Source: Pelobates cultripes (taxonomy: Eukaryota; Chordata; Amphibia; Anura; Pelobatidae). From it: DNA of 64,000 nucleotides. The notes under the pieces are model-generated. The model was not told where the DNA came from. It searched no databases and saw nothing but the letters and a program-made list of their open reading frames with translations. The stretch is taken from the NCBI GenBank assembly GCA_933207985.1, contig OW240913.1, positions 329,789,960-329,853,959 of the forward strand, given 5' to 3'. Position numbers and translations under genes: made by a program. Of the stretch, positions 56,826 through 64,000 are shown piece by piece (position 1 is the first letter of the stretch; the number at the start of each line of letters is the position of its first letter).

Positions 56826-58446
56826 ATAGACAGTCTGCATTTGGAGCTGCAAATGATCCAGGCACACAGATTCCAAATTCAGTGTACATGGAAGAATGAT
56901 GCTTTAGTGGCACTAAGATGTACTTAGATAGAAGGGATATAAAAATGTCAACATCAAAGTTTTGTACAGGGTAACAGAGGCTCATGGAATGCAAGAATCC
57001 AAAGCTACAAGATGGCTCCAAACTCTGCAGTAACATGACACAGGATAACTGACAAAATGCTATGTTTATAGGCTATCTCTTGGTACCAATTGTCTCCTGC
57101 AGTTCATATTTAAATAGGCAAATTTTGGTCGATGACCAGCCCCTTTCCACCTGCCATGTATAAAATGATAATATTACCATATATCTTTCTAACCCAGCCC
57201 CTGCTATTAAAAAATACATATTAATCGCTAGCACATGTTTAGCTAATTATGTATGCATCCTTGAATAAAAATAGCAAAAAAAGTAATTTTCACAATTACG
57301 TAATGTAATGTAATAAATAATATAAATCAGATCAACCATAATTTAGATAGATTAGATTAGATAGATAGATAGACAGACACTTTATATTATTCTAAAACCC
57401 TGACATTTGGAGCTTAAAAAACTTAAGCTATTTTAAACAATTACTAAATACAAGTATATCTTTTTTAAGGTATACAATAAAATCTAATGTTCTCAAACAC
57501 AAAAAAAAAAATCTCATAAATGTCAAAAATTGCTCTGGGCAAAATGAAAGCTATAGTATTTTTTTTTTTTTTTGATCTGCTGTAGCAGTTTCTAGTTATC
57601 AGGATGTGGTTTATATGAATGCTAAATGTTCTGGAATTACAGCTGTTACACTGATCAGTGATTGAGCCAGACTGGTGTTATTGCTCCATGTTCTTGTTGT
57701 ACCTAGAGAGCAGTAAAGCCTCAATATAATAAAAGGCACCTGCATTTTAAATGAAATTTCAATTGAAAAACTTAACAGCCCTTCAAATTGCAGAATTTAA
57801 CGCAGCCCAGTAAAGCTTAAATAACATTTTACCTCCACAGACTGAGGGTTCTGCATTCAAGGTGACTTGATGGTGTCGCGTGGTAAAATTATTTACAATT
57901 AAGGAATTTCTCTGGAGGGCTGCAGACTAGTTAGTGTTCCACAACACCTATGCAGGCATATGGTGACTCGTTTCAGTATTCATAGAAGCTCTTGAACCTT
58001 TATGGTAATTGAATCTGTTAGACTGCTGAGTGGAGCCAGCTTAAAAACTGTTAACCCAAAAGGTCAGATTTGTGCCTTGTTTATTTATCAGTGGGTGAAA
58101 GAGCTAAATCGGCAGCTTCTGTCACAGTCACAATAAAAAATCACCTACAATATTAACAGGGAGTAGATAAATTGCAAAACATGGGTGAGAATTACAAATA
58201 GATAATAATGGGATGCACCGTATAACGAGAAATACTGAAAATTTGCTTGAAATGTGTATCGAGGCTTCGACTTGCAGGGTACGGTGTAGGAAGATGTAAG
58301 CGTTGTTAATGTTTTATATCTAAATAAATTGTTATGTTATCTATTGTGGATACTTCATGTACGCCTTAAAAAAAGCAGGTTTATATTTACTAAAATGGAA
58401 ATGACAGAGAACCGATGAGGGAATTGCAAGGCTAAAATACACAAAC
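56826..58446 (+). other. Intron, nothing assigned
   Basis: AT-rich, with a short GATA run near 57358 and a poly-T run near 57559. No coding or TE signature recognised. Confidence 0.5.
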
Positions 58447-58450
58447 TTAA

Positions 58451-58522
58451 CCCCTTAAGGACCAAACTTCTGGAATAAAAGGGAATCATGACATGTCACA
58501 CATGTCATGTGTCCTTAAGGGG
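58451..58522. mobile_element. 72-bp TTAA MITE, copy 2
   Basis: Same length and nearly the same sequence as 44687-44758. TTAA lies at 58447-58450 and 58523-58526, with ends CCCCTTAAGGACCAAAC and GTGTCCTTAAGGGG. Near-identity of two copies suggests comparatively recent activity. Confidence 0.88.
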
Positions 58523-58526
58523 TTAA

Positions 58527-58929
58527 AAAAAATCTATGACTCGACCATTTTTGCTTTTTTGACCACGAATTGGCTTTTCCCTTGAGAACTCTACACAATC
58601 CCAAGTTTAGTAAAATAACTCCTGGGACATCTCTTAATAGAAAATGTGCAAAGATCAGTGTATATTGTCAGGTGGGATATATTTATTTATTAATTTCATT
58701 TATTTATAGTAAGTATGTCAAAATGTAGGTTAAAACAATCATGATTCAACATGAGTTTGAGAATTTCTTTAGCTCAGTTTAAAGGATTTCACTCCAAACA
58801 CCTGAAGCACTTTAACTCTACACCACATTCTAATTTTATAAAAGTGTTAATTTCTGTAGAATTCAGCACTTTTATAAGCCACCCTTGCTTGCTTTGAACT
58901 ATCGGTCAAAGTAAAAGTGATGGAAAGTG
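58527..58929 (+). other. Intron, nothing assigned
   Basis: Short AT-rich interval between two MITEs. Confidence 0.5.
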
Positions 58930-58937
58930 GTTATCAC

Positions 58938-59340
58938 TAGTGATGTCCCAAACAGTTCGCCGAACGGTTTCGCCCCGGACGGCGAACATATGCACTGTTC
59001 GGTCCGCCCCCATGTCATAATTGAGTAAACTTTGACCCTGTACCTCACAGTCAGCAGACACATTCCAGCCAATCAGCAGCAGACCCTCCCTCCCAGACCC
59101 TCTCACCTCCTGGACAGCATCCATTTTACATTCATTGTGAAGCTGCATTCTTAGTGAGCTGTCCAGGAGGTGGGAGAGTCTTGGAGGGAGGGTCTGCTGC
59201 TGATTGGCTGGAATGTGTCTGCTGACTGTGAGGTACAGGGTCAAAGTTTACTCAATGATGACGAGTAGGGGGCGGACCGAACAGCGCAAATGTTCGCCGT
59301 CCGCAGTGAACCGTTCAGCGAACTGTTCGGGACATCACTA
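58938..59340. mobile_element. Palindromic hAT MITE, 403 bp
   Basis: Ends TAGTGATGTCCC and GGGACATCACTA are perfect inverted repeats; GTTATCAC is duplicated exactly on both sides (58930-58937 and 59341-59348). Almost the whole element is one palindrome: GTACCTCACAGTCAGCAGAC, CCAGCCAATCAGCAGCAGAC and CACCTCCTGGACAGC on the left recur inverted on the right around 59139. The 8-bp duplication and TAGTGATG end point to hAT. Confidence 0.88.
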
Positions 59341-59348
59341 GTTATCAC

Positions 59349-59861
59349 TAGTGAGTTAAGGGGTTACTCCAACCTTTTTTGGGTGGAGGATCTCCCAAAG
59401 ATTTTGAAGTAAAACCTGTACAAAAAGGTTTCTCACTTACCTGGAATTCAGTGCCAGATGAAGCTTAGGACACTGCCTTCCACACCTCTCCTGATGTCAG
59501 TCATGGCCTCACACGGTCCAATCACAGACTTCTCATAGAGAAGCCTGTGATTGGTTTGTTTTTCTGGCTCAGAGCGCATAATATCAAAACACAAGCTTAC
59601 GTTAAAACTAACTAATTATGTATGTAGTATAAAATGGATATATCTTCATAAATTACTTTAAAACAACATAATATATATTATGAGATGAACTGAGTAGTAA
59701 CGCCACTAGTTTATTTGAAATATTTACTTGACACCAATGTTTTAAATAAATCTGTACTGCATTTAATCTATCATGTATATTAAATATGTTTCATATTACC
59801 TGTTATATGTATATAAGTTATTATAAGTTAGTTAATAAGAATATTTTGTGTGTTTTCACAG
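59349..59861 (+). other. Intron tail before exon d
   Basis: Plain intron ending in TGTGTGTTTTCACAG (acceptor, to 59861). A possible branch-point region (TTATAAGTTAGTTAATAAG) lies about 25-40 bases upstream. Confidence 0.6.
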
Positions 59862-60487
59862 GACCAGGACCTATAGACCAACCTCTTTTCTCCAATATTA
59901 ATTCAACATCACTAACCATTACCTGGAAACAACCTTCACAAACTAATGGTGTAATTACTCACTATAACATTTACCAAAATGATAGTTTTCTGGTAACTGT
60001 TCCAGGGACCAGCTTAGGCAGCACCATAGAAAATTTAATTCCATACACAAACTACAAATACCAGCTTGAAGGATGCACATCTGCAGGCTGCTCAAAGAGT
60101 CAGGAGTCTTCAGTAAAAACCCTGCCAGGTGCTCCAAGTGGTATTTTACCACCTGACCTCTACTCTGACACTCCTACATCGGTGGTTATACGATGGAAGC
60201 CTCCAATTCACTCCAATGGTTTAATAGCAAACTATGCAATTGAAAGACGGATTAAAGGAAAAGACACAGTGTATCAATTAGTGACTTTACCCAAAGATCA
60301 TCCAATGCAGTATATAGATCGAACAATGGATATTAGCCCATGGAAAACATTTGAATATAGGATAGTAGTATCTGTCGTTGATGGTGGAAACAATGGAAGT
60401 TCTTGGTCAGAAGTTACAACAAGACCATCTCGTCCTGGTGGCGTGCAGCCTCCAGAGGTCTATATATTGGGACCATATACTGCAAAG
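59862..60487 (+). CDS. USH2A: Usherin internal exon d (two FN3 domains)
   Basis: A 626-bp exon, phase 1 to phase 0. Acceptor TTTTCACAG; donor GCAAAG/GTAAGA. About 209 residues. The first FN3 domain starts RPGPIDQPLF, with Trp in LTITWKQP, then NGVITHYNIY, YTNYKYQLEGCTSAGCS and LPG. The second runs from APSGILPPDLYSDTPTS through VIRWKPP, ERRIKGKDTVYQLV, PWKTFEYRIVV and WSEVTTRPSRP. The exon ends at the start of a third (GGVQPPEVYILGP). Paired cysteines in CTSAGC and the PSRP linker are features I remember from usherin. Sequons NST, NDS and NGS suit an extracellular position. The open frame upstream of 59862 is intronic. Confidence 0.92.
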
Positions 60488-61230
60488 GTAAGAAATGCAT
60501 TTGGTTAAATGCAACAAACATTGAAAATCAGAGGGGAGTGTAAAAATGTGACCATAGAAATAAGCATGAACCCTATAAGAAGTAGGACAAGAACAGTAAA
60601 GAAAATAGAAACATAATGTACCAATTGTGGCCAAGCTTAGAATATTCATCATATAGATGCCTATGTGATGATCTGGGTGTTGTTGTTTGCTGTTTGATGG
60701 TGCATGGAATGGTAGAGGTTGTTGGTTGTTGTTAATTCTAGGCTTTCAACTTTTAGACAGTGGAGTCAATTCTGTTTTGTGTGATTTAGCTGTGACAATG
60801 TTTCAGTGCTTAGCCTCCTACATTATACCATGTGCATAATTGCTTCTTCTGAGTGATTCCTCACATGAATAGTTTGTTTCATGTTTTGCCATTAAATTTC
60901 AGTCAACACCTTGACTGGATCATTCCACATGCAAGAGATGCTTCATGGAACATGCTTTCATAGTTTTCTGTGTTTAAAATCCCTAGCTGAAGTTCAGTTT
61001 GGGTGAAGGACAGATGGCTTGGCATGGTTTTCTAGGATGAATAAGTGTGTTAATCACTGCAAGCTTTCTAGGTTCAGAGTAAACACATCAGCCCAAGTCC
61101 TCTTTCTAAGCACCTTGCTTGACTGTTGAAACATTTTGTGAGTTCTTCTGCCATTAGAACATTGCATCAAAAGTCTTGGGAATTAACTCTACATGAAATG
61201 ATTGCTACTTTTGAAATTTCCTTTTGTCTT
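60488..61230 (+). other. Intron after exon d, nothing assigned
   Basis: Starts with donor GTAAGA. No exon signature follows in the window, so the remaining strands of the third FN3 domain lie beyond 64000. Confidence 0.55.
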
Positions 61231-62990
61231 ATTTTTTTTTATTACTCTTTATTTTTCATTCGACATGTTATTGATACATATCGTCATAGTAGCTCAATTG
61301 GCATGTCTATATTTTAACAGTAACATATTCATAATGAGAGAAGCATGTAGAATGCTATAAGAAAGGTACACGAAAGGTACACAGTAAACATTAATAGTTC
61401 AGCTGGCTAGTTGGTCTCTTGCCGGAAAAAGGGGTACAACATAGGTTTTAGAAACTCACTAGATTATATTAGCCCCCAGAAGGGTTTGCTCACACACCTG
61501 GCTCTACAACTGTAACTAGACGCACCAACAAGTGTCAGGTGATGGTGGGGGGATGTACAGGTTTAGTTAAGTCCAAGTAAGACCCTGACTGGAAGTGCTC
61601 TATATCAAGAGATAGAACGGTATGTCCAAGGTACATCAGAGTGTAATAAATAAATGTTAACTAGGTCAATAGGACCAATACATAAGAAATAAGAAAATAA
61701 ATCATATGGAAACAAAAAATAAATCCTAAAGGAACAGAGCAGAACATTATCCGCTTTATGCTACTCTTGGGGAATTGTGGTCTTGGCAGTCCCTTGTTCA
61801 ATCAGAGAATCCTCTCTGAGTTGCGGCCCCTCAGGTCTCCTCTTGTGGATATGGTAGGTGCTTGGATGCCCATAGAGTGAACTCAACCACTGTAGAAGGG
61901 TCCAGTCGGGAAAGGTTTGTTCCGTCTGTGTGTGATTAGGCCTGCTGTGCATAGGTGTGTGTGCAGTTCTGAGTAACTCTGTATGTAGTTCCCTAATGTG
62001 TCAATGAAACAATTTCAAGGTCCCCCATCTGTACTGTATTCTATTTTTTCAGAGGAGTTCTAAGAGCGGTTGCAGGGTCTTGCGCCACTCAATGGTGCTT
62101 TTGGTCAGGCCTGGGAATAGGGATAGCATGGAAATCCCAAATAATAAGGGTGTCTTCCCCTATGCAGCCGCCAGCAGGAAAGTCTTGTCTTGAAGAGACA
62201 GGAAACAGATTATTAGATCAGAATGTGCTGCAGTCGATGCCATCACTGGTTTCGGTAGTCGGAACATGCCGTCCAGTCGCACTACTTTGGCCTGTTTAGG
62301 CGGTAGTAGAATGGCAAGCAGGCATCTGTTGAAATGCGGTATGTCTGACAAGCTTATAGAGTCTGGGATGCGGTTTATCTTCAAGTTATATCGCCTTCGC
62401 TGATCTTCAAGGGCATCGGCACTATCGTTGGTGGCCTGATGTTGTTTCTAAATTTCTCCCAATTTATACTCCAATGATGTTATCCTGGAGTCGTGGGTGC
62501 TAGATGAGGCTTCCAACAGCGTGACTCCTTCTATTGCATCCTTAATGTAGGCCCTGAGTCCTGCCAGTATGCTTTTTAATAGGGCACCTGTGATCGGTTC
62601 CTCAGTGGTGGTGTGTGGAGGTTTGGATGCAGGTGGTGGGTCAAAGGATGCCCCTTCTGCTGGGTCAATTAAGAAATCCTCAGATGAATAAGAGTAACCA
62701 TCCCCTCTTATAATTAACTTGTCCCATGGGGACTTTTGCAAGCACCCCAGTAGTTCCCCGATGTCATGGCTGGCAGGGCCTTTGTCTGCTTTTTTTTTAT
62801 GTTTCTGACCAATGGTTGACTCCTGCACTGAGTGAGTGTTTATGTAGCTGGTTAGTGTTCCAATTTCTGCCCCAAAATTTTAGTTTTCTCAGTATTAGGC
62901 AGAGAGCTTGGAAGAGTGTGTCCGCCCTGTTCCTCTGTTAACCCCGCCCCGCCTTTTGTCTTTTTTTTTTTGAAAGCCATTTTCTCAACA
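61231..62990 (-). mobile_element. L1-type LINE relic: ORF1 and A-rich 3' end, no ORF2
   Basis: On the minus strand a 5' region (about 62990-62830) leads into ORF1, then about 750 bases of non-coding sequence, ending in an A-rich tail at about 61231-61260. The reverse transcriptase ORF2 of roughly 3.7 kb is absent. The outline resembles half-L1 (HAL1-like) elements, or a large internal deletion. Boundaries are approximate and no TSD was found. Confidence 0.6.
61990..62828 (-). pseudogene. L1-like ORF1 protein remnant
   Basis: The RNA-binding ORF1 protein of an L1/Tx1-like LINE. The N-terminal part is open at 62448-62828: MQESTIGQKHKKKADKGPAS, then an acidic region, then a coiled-coil-like stretch (LLEASSSTHDSRITSLEYKL). 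After a break near 62440 the second part (62160-62384) reads KINRIPDSISLSDIPHFNRC and LLPPKQAKVVRLDGMFRLPK. This resembles the ORF1 domain that in intact copies has a GIPES-type motif and an LLP...R.HR region. It decays further down to about 61990. Confidence 0.7.
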
Positions 62991-63124
62991 ATGTAGCTCT
63001 GATTTTATATGTCAGTGGCAATTAAAAGGTGATTCTACTGATATTGATGTTCAGTTCTTATTCTCAAATTTCTCTGAAGCCTGGGAAATTTTTAGGTTAG
63101 GGTTAGGCTTGAAGGCCCATTTAA

Positions 63125-63420
63125 AGACACAACAAACAAATCAATACTTTCTCCAAGTTTGTTATACTCTCATTGAAGTATAAACTGTCTGAGTGACTGC
63201 CACTAGAGATGCTATTTGGCAGCAATGTAAACACTGCCTTTTTTTTCTGAAAATCCGAGCCCACTGTGGAGCAGCTTCTGTAACCTCTACCCAGTCTGAC
63301 AAGAAGCAATTCAGAGCTCCCTGCATGTACTTCCTGCCAGACTGGGTGGAGGATACAGAAGCTGCTCTACCATGGTCCGCAGCTCGACCAAGCTACATGC
63401 AGTGACCACCATGTGGGGTC
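63125..63420. mobile_element. T2-like MITE relic, left end
   Basis: TTAA at 63121-63124 is followed by AGACACAACAAACAAA, a degenerate AGGGACAC start. The middle has GTAAACACTGCCTTTTTTTT, as in the 14040-14526 copy, and an inverted pair (CCCACTGTGGAGCAGCTTCT against AGAAGCTGCTCTACCATGG). The right end is not clear. Confidence 0.5.
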
Positions 63421-64000
63421 CTGTGGGTATTTTTATGAACCGATACAAACTAATTATCCCTTAATAGGGCACACAAGGGTTATAGAAGACAGTAGATAGA
63501 CATTTCTCAATGAGGAGATATGTCCAATGCCATCACAAAGCTTTAGGTTAGTTATTATTTATTTTTAATTATTTAAAAATGAATCAACCATTGCTCTGAG
63601 AATGTAGGTCCATTAAATAATATAGGTGTTTTTAATCCAGACTGTTTTCTTTCTTTTTTTTTTTTTTAATCAAGTTAATCCAGAATGTTTTCCATTCAAC
63701 TAAATGGGTCATCAAATAATAATTCTTAATTAAAGCGTAAGTGGCACATTTGGCATGAACCTTTTCGCTACAGAAATCATGTAGATGATTCCTAGGGTAT
63801 ATTCCCATACCCTGGAATCACGCATACACAATTTTAACAATTCCAGAATAAATGTGTTTATTGCAAACGAGTTTTGTTTGCAATTGCTGTGTTGCATTTG
63901 TCATTGGGACGATCTATAGATCTCCCTGCTTGACCCTACTCTGATCACACAGCAGGTCTGTACCTTTGGCTGGGTGCTGACCGCTGCCAATGTTCCCTCC
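63421..64000 (+). other. Intron, nothing assigned
   Basis: AT-rich to the window edge, with a poly-T run at 63653-63667. Confidence 0.5.

Larger units (their letters stand above)
1..64000 (+). other. USH2A: USH2A (usherin) gene body, internal part
   Basis: The whole window appears to lie inside one gene read on the plus strand. Four exons join in frame with matching phases and encode consecutive FN3 segments in the order I remember from vertebrate usherin. Usherin is a very large single-pass membrane or basement-membrane protein of the Usher type 2 complex. It acts at the photoreceptor periciliary membrane and at hair-cell ankle links, partnering with ADGRV1 and whirlin. Neither the first nor the last exon is present, so promoter, signal peptide, laminin domains, transmembrane segment and PDZ-binding tail all lie outside. 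Protein continuity across the three junctions leaves no room for a missed internal exon between the first and the fourth. The identification rests on remembered family sequence, not on a search. Confidence 0.85.

Noticed and set aside
62726..62941. Plus-strand open frame
   Set aside because: It overlaps, in antisense, the better supported L1 ORF1 relic.
1..64000. tRNA, rRNA, snRNA genes or tRNA-derived SINEs
   Set aside because: I did not see A-box/B-box pairs, cloverleaf-like sequence or conserved rRNA or snRNA blocks by eye; a tRNAscan or Infernal run would settle this.
1..64000. Prokaryotic-type systems (operons, defence islands, prophage)
   Set aside because: AT-rich intronic sequence, spliced FN3 exons and vertebrate TE families show this is a eukaryotic nuclear locus.

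Overview
This is vertebrate nuclear DNA, most likely from a frog (anuran amphibian). Only about 1.1 kb is coding: four plus-strand exons that splice in frame into part of usherin (USH2A), the very large fibronectin type III (FN3) protein of photoreceptors and cochlear hair cells. The exons are 11688-11867, 35475-35625, 35746-35888 and 59862-60487, with phases 1-1, 1-2, 2-1 and 1-0. They are separated by introns of about 23.6 kb, 120 bp and 24.0 kb. The predicted protein is clearly usherin-like but well diverged from mammals. The repeat set points to an anuran: TTAA-flanked MITEs resembling the Xenopus T2 type, DIRS elements, an L2 tail ending in a GCTATATAAATA motif, and several hAT families. 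I cannot name the species.

The rest is intron filled with transposable elements (TEs), many with termini and target-site duplications (TSDs) that can be read directly. hAT-type elements with 8-bp TSDs lie at 3793-4322, 9006-9171, 18226-19756, 25595-25762, 48355-50771 and 58938-59340. TTAA-flanked elements include T2-like MITEs (12268-12748, 15999-16469, 16474-16717 and decayed copies), a 72-bp MITE (44687-44758 and 58451-58522), and a foldback family here called family A (about 5.1-6.3 kb, 31.1-32.0 kb and from 47186). Putative LTRs of one family lie at 18704-19436 (5-bp TSD) and 44222-45491. A deleted Tc1/mariner copy is at 45875-46505 and a TA-flanked element at 40417-41371. A 3.8-kb element at 26504-30316 carries an L2 LINE tail and a tandem array of roughly 110-bp units. 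An L1-type ORF1 relic lies at about 61.2-63.0 kb on the minus strand.

The most gene-like foreign element is a decayed DIRS-type tyrosine-recombinase retrotransposon on the minus strand (about 50945-55882). It has Gag, reverse transcriptase, RNase H, a Dam-like region and a tyrosine recombinase, broken by stops and frameshifts. It and the hAT element at 48355-50771 appear to be nested in one family A copy.

No bacterial-type operon, CRISPR array, rRNA or tRNA gene was seen. The less ordinary signals are long foldback structures that would form RNA hairpins in the usherin pre-mRNA, a 78-bp-arm hairpin between two (TA)n tracts with a hammerhead-like core in its loop, the shared termini of the 72-bp MITE and family A, and a CpG-rich minisatellite in the DIRS 5' region.
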